A program made the translations under genes and the position numbers. Of a stretch of 64,000 nucleotides of DNA, positions 52,922 to 61,042 are shown piece by piece. Positions within the stretch are counted from its first letter, which is position 1, and each line of letters opens with the position of its first letter. This DNA comes from Bacteroidota bacterium. GTDB lineage: Bacteria; Bacteroidota; Bacteroidia; Chitinophagales; Chitinophagaceae. The DNA is taken from assembly GCA_030706605.1 (NCBI GenBank), contig JAUZOE010000009.1, forward strand, positions 62,001 to 126,000, in the 5' to 3' direction. The notes under the pieces are model-generated. The model ran no database searches. It was given only the letters and a program-made list of their open reading frames with translations, and was not told the origin of the DNA.

Positions 52922-54076
52922 TTAATATCGATATAGAGCGTCTACGGTAGAAAACCCGTCAGGCATTTCTTCCTGCTCAACCAAATACACATTTGCACCT
53001 CTAAGAAATGCTTCTTTAGCAGCAAGATTAAAAAGTGACACTTGAGCTAACCCAGTCCCATTTTGGATTTCAACTTTATTATTGACTGGGTTATACACTC
53101 CGAAAACATCCTGGTCCTTCAACATAAATAAAGTATCTATTTTACCATGTATAGCTGCTGGAACAATCTCATCAATGCTATTCCCAGTTCTAGGTGTCCC
53201 TTGAAATTCCCTGAATGCTTCCATTTTATCCTTTTTTGTTCTATTGAAAAAAGGTTGCAAGAAATCCAAAGCACGGTCATGCAAAGACTGTAAGCCCATA
53301 AGCTTTGGATTACCGGATATATGTCTATCACATAAATTATTAAAGGAATTAATTTCCCGATATGCAGAAAAAAGGTAGTCTACACCTGCTATCACAAGAG
53401 GGTCCTTCTCATCCTTAAGCAATTTCATTAAACCTTTATCTACTTCTCTCAGGTACTTGTTAATTTCAGTTTTATTTTCATCTTTTCCCTCCCCATGACC
53501 ATAATAAATAGAATGGCCATGCCCTTCCTGCTGGCTTTTGAACTGCAAAGATTTTTGTTCATAGTCAGAACCCACAACATCTTCCAATCCTGACGGAACG
53601 ATTTCAGCAATATTTATCTCTTCCAAACCTGAACCGGAACCTTTGTATAATCTTACCTCATCCACCTCAAGGGTTAGCAGGAAGAAATTTTCATTAGTAG
53701 CAAAGGTTGAAAGAAGGGGTTTGAGGTAAAATTCAGTTGAAACATAATGATAAGGTTCAAATTTTACCGGCAGTTCATATTTTTTGAATAAATGATTTGA
53801 AATAAATATGGCCAATCCTTCTGATTGATAACTCCAATATTCAGTATCGTCCACCAGATTTTTTATGGGCTTTACAAATTCACTAAGCTCAGTCTCTTTT
53901 ATACCCCGATCACTTAATATATTTTTTATTTCTTTCAATTGATTTTTAAGTAATAAAGAATCCTCTTTCCGAAAAGATTCATTTCCGGCAGTATGGGTTG
54001 GTATAAAAACAGATATACAATTTAAATCATGGACTCCTGCCAATTCTTTAAAATCCTTTTCAGTTATTCGTTTCAT
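52922..54076 (-). CDS. Bacterial archaeo-eukaryotic release-factor-like protein (baeRF family)
   Basis: A 384-residue protein. CISVFIPTHTAGNESFRKED near residues 20-39 and WSYQSEGLAIFISNHLFKKY near 82-101 are typical of the baeRF N-terminal domain. FFLLTLEVDEVRLYKGSG near 131-148 starts the middle domain, and PLVIAGVDYLFSAYREIN near 221-238 with LFMLKDQDVFGVYN near 316-329 forms the eRF1-like C-terminal domain. The catalytic GGQ loop of true release factors is not evident. Family knowledge places these proteins on or near stalled ribosomes under stress, but their function is not fixed. It is second in the minus array. Confidence 0.82.
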   Translation of the reverse strand: MKRITEKDFKELAGVHDLNCISVFIPTHTAGNESFRKEDSLLLKNQLKEIKNILSDRGIKETELSEFVKPIKNLVDDTEYWSYQSEGLAIFISNHLFKKYELPVKFEPYHYVSTEFYLKPLLSTFATNENFFLLTLEVDEVRLYKGSGSGLEEINIAEIVPSGLEDVVGSDYEQKSLQFKSQQEGHGHSIYYGHGEGKDENKTEINKYLREVDKGLMKLLKDEKDPLVIAGVDYLFSAYREINSFNNLCDRHISGNPKLMGLQSLHDRALDFLQPFFNRTKKDKMEAFREFQGTPRTGNSIDEIVPAAIHGKIDTLFMLKDQDVFGVYNPVNNKVEIQNGTGLAQVSLFNLAAKEAFLRGANVYLVEQEEMPDGFSTVDALYRY

Positions 54077-54158
54077 AATAATTTTGATTAATATAATTTT
54101 CCCACATATTAATTAAATGATGCTTTTTTAGCCTGAAATTTGAAACATTTCCCTCCAA

Positions 54159-54554
54159 TTATTTTTGTTTTTTAAGTGTTTCTGATAAAAAATGATAGCA
54201 AGCATATTTTACATCCACATAAATTTTTTCTGACTGTTCCATCTCTTGCCTCAATTCATTTTGTCTTTTCTCTGTTTCCGCATTGATTAACTTATTATCA
54301 ATAAGCGTATGATCAACCTTAAGTTTGGAATGTTGTTTTTCTATGTGTTTATGCAGCCTGCCAAATCTTACCGCAACTTCATTCAGCCTCCCTTGCTGAG
54401 CTTCCACTTTTTCAGCAATATTCGGTATTGTATTTCGTTGAATTACTTCAGCCAGTTTATTTCCGAACTGAATTATTTCACGATTATAAAATCCAATCAA
54501 CTGAATCCAATCCACCAACTCATCTAAATAATATCCTGCTATTGTTGTAGACAT
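54159..54554 (-). CDS. Small helical/coiled-coil protein of unknown function
   Basis: A 131-residue protein, almost all alpha-helix. AEKVEAQQGRLNEVAVRFGR near residues 43-62 and ETEKRQNELRQEMEQSEKIY near 93-112 have heptad-like spacing and could form a coiled coil. No signal peptide or family is recognised. It is the first gene of the long minus array, 82 bases before baeRF and about 103 bases downstream of paired CRP/FNR-like boxes. Its position makes it a candidate partner of the ribosome-linked proteins behind it. Confidence 0.65.
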   Translation of the reverse strand: MSTTIAGYYLDELVDWIQLIGFYNREIIQFGNKLAEVIQRNTIPNIAEKVEAQQGRLNEVAVRFGRLHKHIEKQHSKLKVDHTLIDNKLINAETEKRQNELRQEMEQSEKIYVDVKYACYHFLSETLKKQK

Positions 54555-55541
54555 AATTCAATTTTTATGTTTCAAAACACAATACTTAACCACAGTCATC
54601 GCTCTGCAAAGAAGATCTTTATTATGTTCTCAAAGCTATTTAGCAGTTTCTCTTTTGGCAATGATTGTTGTCAGCAAAAGCTATGACGGCTATCAAGTTG
54701 ATTTAAATTACGGCAGACCTTAAAACGCCTTTTATTTATAGAAAGAAAGATTTTGGTAATTAATAACAACCAGGAATCAGGGAGATACGATTTTTAATAC
54801 AATCAGGAACTTCTGTTGATGGTGTTTATCAAAGCAGGAATTTTAATTTCATGAAAGGAAACTTTAAACATTTCATTGTATTCTTAAGAAACCTGTGATT
54901 CATTACTTCAAAAATTCTTATCAAACGTATTATCTTTTACTATCTTCCGTCAACCAATGTAATCACTCTACTTGCCCGCTTGATTACCTAGTGATCGAAA
55001 GTAGAAAAAAGGAAAGTGATATTTTTTAATTTGAACAGTTATATAGAAAGTTGATTGACCTAAGGTACTGCCTGAAAAAAAATATAATTGCGACTATTTT
55101 TAAAATAATTTTTATTATCTGAATGAAGACATAGTGAGATACTTCAACGGGCCTTTATCTTGTGTACCTTGTTTATAGCCGGGTTATCTTTGGGGTTGAG
55201 CTTTTCGGATCTTTGTCACATATCCTTGTGTGTTAGCCATGCTTATACTGAGTTTAAAAATACTTAGATTCCTTAGAACTGGGGGATGGCTGCTAAGCCA
55301 CAAAACATGATAGCTATGACGGCTTTTCAGACATGAGGATAAGGTTTTATGATCACCAACAAATGGATAAATTTGTAGATGATGCTTAATATTAATTGAG
55401 GCCATTATTAAAAATTACAAAAACCTGGTAATGTTGTTAGCCATAAGAGACACCAAAGGTGGGCAGTATTAACTAATATAATATTTCATGAGGACTCTTC
55501 GCAAATTCTGAATACTCATTTATAAACTCATGAAGACAGTA
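54555..55541. other. Long intergenic region holding the control region of the minus array
   Basis: These 987 bases contain no convincing gene. The 73-codon frame at 55184-55405 has no homologue that I recognise and an odd composition. The first 150 bases upstream of the 131-residue gene contain the CRP/FNR-like pair at 54662-54695. The rest is AT-rich, with some eroded-looking stretches. Confidence 0.55.
54662..54695 (-). promoter_or_regulatory. Paired CRP/FNR-like boxes at the head of the minus array
   Basis: Read on the minus strand, TGAT-AGCC-GTCA (54695-54684) is followed by TGAC-AACA-ATCA (54673-54662), 22 bases centre to centre. The spacing equals that of the pair before polX. They lie about 110-140 bases before the first gene start. 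Confidence 0.5.
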
Positions 55542-57989
55542 TTAATGATTTATGGTAAGTTTAAAGCCTGAATTAACGGTAAGTTTCACAGAAGGGGCAA
55601 TTGATAAACTCCTTATTGTTGAATTGGAATTAACTATCGCAGTGCCACTATTAATAATTACATCTGTATTTGCATCAGGCAGTGTTCCGCAGCTCCAGTT
55701 ACCAGGATTTTCCCAATCAGAGTTCATAGCGCCCGTCCAATAATCAGTAAACCTGAGTGTAAATGTATTACTATAATTTCCATCAACTGCACAACGGTAT
55801 TGATATCCATACCATGAGGTGGGTGCATTAGTCAAATGCAAAGTATCAGCATTCGTTCCACTGTAGTTACTATTATCAATTATGCCATTAAAATTCACTC
55901 CATCAGTACTTAGCTGCCACTGATAAGTGGTTCCGCTTATAGATGACGGTATCTCGATCCCTGAACAGATTTCAGTTGGGCAACCTCCGCCATATATAAA
56001 TGAAGTCGAAGAACTCTGTCCATCCGGATTGGTAACGGTTAGTGCATAAGTGTCGGCATCGGCAGTAGGTGATAGCGTAACGCTTGCAGTAATTTGAGTT
56101 GGATTAACAAAAACAACATTGCTGACTCCTACCGAACTCGGACCAGTTATAGATACCTGTAACCTGTTAAACCCAGGCCCACCTGTATCATCTCCCGGAT
56201 CAAAAAACTCTGCATTATTGTTTGAAATACCATTAATTGTTACAGCAGATGTACCGCATGAAGGAGTAGATGTTAACACGGGTGTGGCAGGTGGTGGCGC
56301 TTTTAACTGGGCCGCTCTTACTCCCCAGGAATCATTAGTTGGTGCATATTCCGTAAATGTCCACATAGTCATATCATCAGATGGATCCACAACTGTCTGT
56401 GTGAAATCTCCCCAGCGATTTGCAGACGGATTATATGTCGATATGGTATTAGTAATATCAACCGGGGCATTAAAAGTTCCCGGAGCATTCGTACGATATC
56501 TGCCCGCTACACCCGCCTGTGCGTATTTAGAGGCACCTACAGAAGTAAAACCCATGATATTATGCCCCTGGCCACTTTCTGCTATACTTGGATAAGTATA
56601 ATGTACTATAGAGCTACCTGTTCCTGAAGTATCACACATACTTGCTGATAGTAAAATAGCAGGACTGGTTGACAGATTCCCAATTTCGAACCAAACTGCT
56701 CCGTCCCGGTCGCCGCCTGAGCCGCCGATCCCGGCACTGTTCATAAGACTTCCCTGGGCCACCCATAAACCAGAAGTATGGGTAATTTTATTTTCGTGTA
56801 TCATAGCGGCGACTAATCTCCTGTCATCTCCATCCAGGGCGATTCCTCCTTGTGAGGGAGGATTCATGGGCGTATAAGTCGTAAGTGTACTAAGATTGAT
56901 ATCACTGGAAAGAGTTGGAGTAGTTCCTGTATATGAAACTCTTTTCAATACCAACCTCGAATAAGCTGTTTGAGATGCCCCGATAAAGTAACCATTAGTT
57001 GCAGAAGGATCATCATTATGAACTCCCTGGGGTGTATACATATCTGTTCCCGAAGCAGATTGGGTAAAGCTGGTAACCGTTAAAGTCCCTGAAAGTAAAT
57101 CTGCCTTATTCACTACCCACATGGTGCATCCTGAAAACGTTTTCCCTGCTTTAAAAAGGTTGCCCCCAATATATAGAGCTTTTTTATCTACCCCTAAAGT
57201 TGGATAGTCAAAAAATTCAACAGAAGAACCGCCGGTCCCTGATACGTTAAAATAATATATGGTGAAATCAGAATTACTGCTGATGGTAGGCCCGTCGCTT
57301 ACACCAATGCAACAATAGTTATCCTTAGTATGAGTTACATCTATCGCAACTATAAACCAACGCTGTGTCAGCCTGTCAAATCTAACATGCGGATCGCTTA
57401 TCCCGGAAATACCCAGGGATGTATCTTTAAAGAAAGTATTGAGATCTACATTTAATACTGCGGGTAAAGTTGTTGTTGAGCTACCTGTTGGAGTAGTAAG
57501 GGCTGTCGCCATTACACCAACTTTATTAAACACTTTCATTCTGGTATTTGTAGTGGCAATAATTTGAGTAGTACCCACATCTCCCATGTTATCTGGCGGG
57601 ATATATGGCGACTCTCTACCAGAGACATTAGTATATGATCCCCAGATAGAGAGAAAATTACTGTGTATTGCCTGGGTGACAGGCGCCAATAAAGTGGGCG
57701 TATTCAAAACAGGACTATTCACCAATATCCCGGATTTTGAAACAGCTTTAGATTGAGGGTCTTGTTTTTGGGGCGTGGGGCCGTGAAGTTCTGGCATCAA
57801 AGGAGCCAGGAAGTTATGAGGCAATGGATGAGAAGCATCATAAATTAATATCTCTTTAACAGATTTTTTTATTCCTTTTATCCCAGTTACAGTAAATCCA
57901 TGGATTTCCTTATTCTGAGCAAATAAAACATTTGCAACAAAACAAAAAAGAAATACCAGCCTTATTGTTATTAATTTAGTTTTCATCAA
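55542..57989 (-). CDS. Large secreted protein with TIG/Ig-like region
   Basis: An 815-residue protein with a signal peptide (residues 1-24, ending LFAQ). The N-terminal two thirds have a beta-rich domain of unknown kind with repeated VGSG/GGSS turns, for example IGVSDGPTISSNSDF and YIPPDNMGDVGTTQ. A TIG/IPT-like segment (LQVSITGPSSVGVSNVVFVN) lies near residues 620-645. A TYQWQLSTDGVNFNGI motif near 690 is typical of secreted Bacteroidota Ig-like domains. It ends SIAPSVKLTVNSGFKLTINH, without a clear T9SS sorting tail. It is probably extracellular or surface-bound; function is unknown. Confidence 0.65.
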   Translation of the reverse strand: MMKTKLITIRLVFLFCFVANVLFAQNKEIHGFTVTGIKGIKKSVKEILIYDASHPLPHNFLAPLMPELHGPTPQKQDPQSKAVSKSGILVNSPVLNTPTLLAPVTQAIHSNFLSIWGSYTNVSGRESPYIPPDNMGDVGTTQIIATTNTRMKVFNKVGVMATALTTPTGSSTTTLPAVLNVDLNTFFKDTSLGISGISDPHVRFDRLTQRWFIVAIDVTHTKDNYCCIGVSDGPTISSNSDFTIYYFNVSGTGGSSVEFFDYPTLGVDKKALYIGGNLFKAGKTFSGCTMWVVNKADLLSGTLTVTSFTQSASGTDMYTPQGVHNDDPSATNGYFIGASQTAYSRLVLKRVSYTGTTPTLSSDINLSTLTTYTPMNPPSQGGIALDGDDRRLVAAMIHENKITHTSGLWVAQGSLMNSAGIGGSGGDRDGAVWFEIGNLSTSPAILLSASMCDTSGTGSSIVHYTYPSIAESGQGHNIMGFTSVGASKYAQAGVAGRYRTNAPGTFNAPVDITNTISTYNPSANRWGDFTQTVVDPSDDMTMWTFTEYAPTNDSWGVRAAQLKAPPPATPVLTSTPSCGTSAVTINGISNNNAEFFDPGDDTGGPGFNRLQVSITGPSSVGVSNVVFVNPTQITASVTLSPTADADTYALTVTNPDGQSSSTSFIYGGGCPTEICSGIEIPSSISGTTYQWQLSTDGVNFNGIIDNSNYSGTNADTLHLTNAPTSWYGYQYRCAVDGNYSNTFTLRFTDYWTGAMNSDWENPGNWSCGTLPDANTDVIINSGTAIVNSNSTIRSLSIAPSVKLTVNSGFKLTINH

Positions 57990-58486
57990 AAATTGAATCT
58001 AAAGTTAGTCAATCCACCGATCATTTAAGGTTTGCCATCATACAAAAATTTAGTTCCTTTAATAATCACAATTGTCGGTGAACCAATCAACCTTAAACTT
58101 TAAAAAAATCAATAATAAAATAAAACATAAGCAATATCCTGTTATTACTTTGAACAGACTTTGTACAAAAGAAAGAAAGACTTTACATTATTTGAAATTA
58201 TATCAAGTAGAGGGAATAAAGAAAATGATTATTGATTATGCCAGGGTCGACAATGAAAATGCATTAATTCAATTTTAAGGCTGGAAAGTAAAAAAACAAT
58301 ATATTGAGATTAATTAGAGTGAATGCCAGTTCAGATTAGATCTAGTTACAAGTCCACAGCAGCAGCAACTCCAAACCGGTTGAAGTAACTATTTTTAAAT
58401 AATTGATTTTGAATTAGTTAAAATTTGTTACTTAAGAGTAAAAAGAAATATTTTTTTAAACTCCCAGGCCAAAACTATTTCATGTC
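57990..58486. other. Intergenic region between a secreted protein and a fucosidase
   Basis: These 497 bases separate divergent genes and hold both promoters. The 68-codon plus-strand frame at 58072-58278 has no recognisable protein. Nothing else is seen. Confidence 0.5.
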
Positions 58487-59932
58487 ATGATAAAAAAAAT
58501 ACTTACCGCTTCTATAATGTTATTGTTTATAAAAGCAAATGCACAACAACATAATTTCTCTGATGGATACGTAGTGCCTAAAGATACCCTGGTGCAGCAA
58601 AAACTTGCACATTGGCAGGATATAAAATTCGGATTGCTGATGCACTGGGGTACTTATAGCGAATGGGGTATTGTTGAGAGTTGGAGCATTTGTCCCGAAG
58701 ACGAAGGATGGACACAGCGCCGTGGTCCCTATGCAGCAAACTATTTTGATTATGTAAAGGCCTATGAAAACCTGCAGACAACTTTTAACCCGGTTAAATT
58801 TGACCCTGATAAGTGGGCTGAAGCTGCTAAAGATGCGGGTATGAAATATGTAGTTTTCACAACAAAACACCATGATGGCTTTTGCATGTTTGACACCAAA
58901 CAAACAGACTATAAAATCACTTCCCCCAAAACACCCTTTTCAACAAATCCAAAAGCAAATATTGCCAAAGAAATATTTAATTCATTTAGAAAAGACGGCT
59001 TTATGATTGGGGCTTATTTCTCCAAACCTGACTGGCATTGCCCTTATTACTGGTGGCCATATTTCCCTCCAAAAGACAGAAATGTAAATTATGATCCCAA
59101 AAAATATCCTGAACGCTGGGATGATTTTAAAAATTATACCTACAACCAGATACAGGAATTGATGACAGAATATGGCAAGATGGATATTCTATGGCTCGAC
59201 GGAGGCTGGGTTCGCCCAAAATCCACCATTGACAAAAGTGTTGAATGGCAACGCGGCATTGTTTACGACCAGGATATCAATATGGCAAGAATTGCGAAAA
59301 TGGCAAGAAAAAACCAGCCGGGGTTATTGGTGGTTGACAGATCTGTAGGCGGCGAGTATGAAAATTATGTAACGCCTGAGCAAACTATTCCTTCAAAACC
59401 TTTGGAAAATCCCTGGGAGAGTTGCATTACTATGGGAAATTCCTGGAGTTACTTACCCAATGATCATTACAAGCCAACCAATGAATTGGTACACATGCTT
59501 TTAAAAATTATTTCAAGGGGTGGCAACTTTCTGTTGAACATCGGCCCTTCACCTGAAGGAGACTGGAGCGATACCGCTTATAACCGTCTAAAAGAAATTG
59601 GCGTTTGGATGAAAGTACATGCAGATGGCATTTACAATACCATTCCGCTGGCGCCATATGAAGATGGTAATATTGTATACCTGCAATCAAAAGATAAAAA
59701 GGACCGCTACGTGTACGTGTTAAGTGATAAAACCAATGATGTAGTTCTACCATCAACCATCACAGTAAATAAAATTGTAGTAAGTAAAAAAAGTAAAGTT
59801 GTCTTATTGGATGCTCCTAAAGAAAAAATAAAATGGAAAACTGCTGGCGATAGTATAGTCATACAAGTGCCGGCTAAACTTAAAAATAAAGTTGCAGGAA
59901 ATTATGCTGTGACTTTCAAAATAACAAAATAA
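58487..59932 (+). CDS. GH29 alpha-L-fucosidase
   Basis: A 481-residue enzyme with a signal peptide (about 1-19). GH29 landmarks are in order: WQDIKFGLLMHWGTYSEWGI near residues 43-62, KYVVFTTKHHDGFCMFDTKQ near 120-139, PDWHCPYYWWPYFPP near 181-196, and MDILWLDGGWVRP near 229-241 with the probable catalytic nucleophile Asp of WLDGG. It releases L-fucose from glycans, in the periplasm or outside the cell. The general acid/base cannot be placed securely. The C-terminal domain (from about 390) is beta-rich. No sus-type uptake gene is adjacent. Confidence 0.88.
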   Translation: MIKKILTASIMLLFIKANAQQHNFSDGYVVPKDTLVQQKLAHWQDIKFGLLMHWGTYSEWGIVESWSICPEDEGWTQRRGPYAANYFDYVKAYENLQTTFNPVKFDPDKWAEAAKDAGMKYVVFTTKHHDGFCMFDTKQTDYKITSPKTPFSTNPKANIAKEIFNSFRKDGFMIGAYFSKPDWHCPYYWWPYFPPKDRNVNYDPKKYPERWDDFKNYTYNQIQELMTEYGKMDILWLDGGWVRPKSTIDKSVEWQRGIVYDQDINMARIAKMARKNQPGLLVVDRSVGGEYENYVTPEQTIPSKPLENPWESCITMGNSWSYLPNDHYKPTNELVHMLLKIISRGGNFLLNIGPSPEGDWSDTAYNRLKEIGVWMKVHADGIYNTIPLAPYEDGNIVYLQSKDKKDRYVYVLSDKTNDVVLPSTITVNKIVVSKKSKVVLLDAPKEKIKWKTAGDSIVIQVPAKLKNKVAGNYAVTFKITK

Positions 59933-60296
59933 TTTTCCAGCTATGAATTTCCCCATTTTGCCCGGGTCAATTAAAAATTGAAAGCGGAAGGTTACATATC
60001 GGAGTCCAGGAACTTTGACGAAAAAAAATTCATGAGTACTATACGAAATTTCTTCCAGCATTAGAACAGAACGATCTCCGATATCTTCAAACAACCGATC
60101 TAAATCTTTTGATTATTTAATGAGAAAATAACAATCTCTTTTTGATAATGATCCGAAATTTAGTTGCCATGGGAAAGTAAATTCCATTTCTTCTAAGTGA
60201 AAATCTTAAATAGAAGTTGGTTTACTGTAAATCAAAAACAATTTCAATAAATAAACTATTTAGCTGAGAAATTTTCTTATCTTTTAAATAAAAAAA
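59933..60296. other. Intergenic region, nothing distinctive
   Basis: These 364 bases follow the fucosidase and precede the ICMT-like gene. They are AT-rich. No RNA gene or clear terminator was seen. Confidence 0.5.
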
Positions 60297-60917
60297 TTGA
60301 ATCCCTCACATTGGATCTTAATAGGATTATGGATTGTTTATTATGCACTTCATAGTGTGTTTGCTTCTTCGTCAGTAAAAGAGTTTTTTACAAAAAGCAT
60401 GGGGAAATATTTTCGATATTACAGGCTCTTCTATTCTCTTTTTGCACTTATTACTTTAATTGGGTTACTCACTTTTCAGTATTCTTTTGACAGTCCGATC
60501 CTTATAAAATCGGCTCTCATAAAATATTTCCCGGTTCTATTCCTCGTGTTACCGGGAATTGCGATCATGCTTATTTCCGGGAAGAAATATTTCATGCTGT
60601 TGAGTGGAATAAGGTCAATATTCACACCCGTTGCCCCCGCTGAATTGAAACTAGATGGTATTCATCGCTTCGTTCGCCACCCTTTATACGCGGGAACTTT
60701 ACTGGTTGTCTTTGGATTATTTTTTGTTTACCCCACTCTGAGCAACCTGATTGCAGCAGCCTTACTAATTATCTATGTTTTAGTCGGAATAACTTTTGAA
60801 GAAAAGAAATTAAAAAAAGAATTTGGCGAAAGCTATGAAAATTATATTGCAAAAGTACCCATGCTTATTCCAAAACTCAGGCATGAAAAACGGGTGATTA
60901 AGACAAAAAACAAATAG
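60297..60917 (+). CDS. Isoprenylcysteine carboxyl methyltransferase (ICMT)-like membrane protein
   Basis: A 206-residue integral membrane protein with about five helices. The C-terminal part carries the ICMT/PEMT signature: GIHRFVRHPLYAGTLLVVFG near residues 120-139, then a helix, and EEKKLKKEFGESYENYIAKV near 177-196, with the Glu and Arg/His residues that bind SAM. The start is TTG at 60297. The next in-frame Met would remove the first membrane helix, so TTG is favoured. It probably methylates a lipid or small acceptor at the membrane; bacterial members often have unknown substrates. Confidence 0.75.
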   Translation: MNPSHWILIGLWIVYYALHSVFASSSVKEFFTKSMGKYFRYYRLFYSLFALITLIGLLTFQYSFDSPILIKSALIKYFPVLFLVLPGIAIMLISGKKYFMLLSGIRSIFTPVAPAELKLDGIHRFVRHPLYAGTLLVVFGLFFVYPTLSNLIAAALLIIYVLVGITFEEKKLKKEFGESYENYIAKVPMLIPKLRHEKRVIKTKNK

Positions 60918-61042
60918 AAATATCTTTGATAAATAAAATATCAATTATGCCCTATTTTCGCCCAGGTAAATTGATATTTCATTTGCACAAACTTTTGGCC
61001 CTGCCTTTGAAAAAATAAATAAAAGGTCTGCAATTTGTTTTA

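Noticed and set aside
55184-55405. 73-codon minus-strand frame in the control region of the minus array
   Set aside because: Short, without recognisable domains. It lies in sequence that looks eroded, and no gene context supports it.
58072-58278. 68-codon frame between the secreted protein and the fucosidase
   Set aside because: Low-complexity AT-rich composition with no family resemblance.
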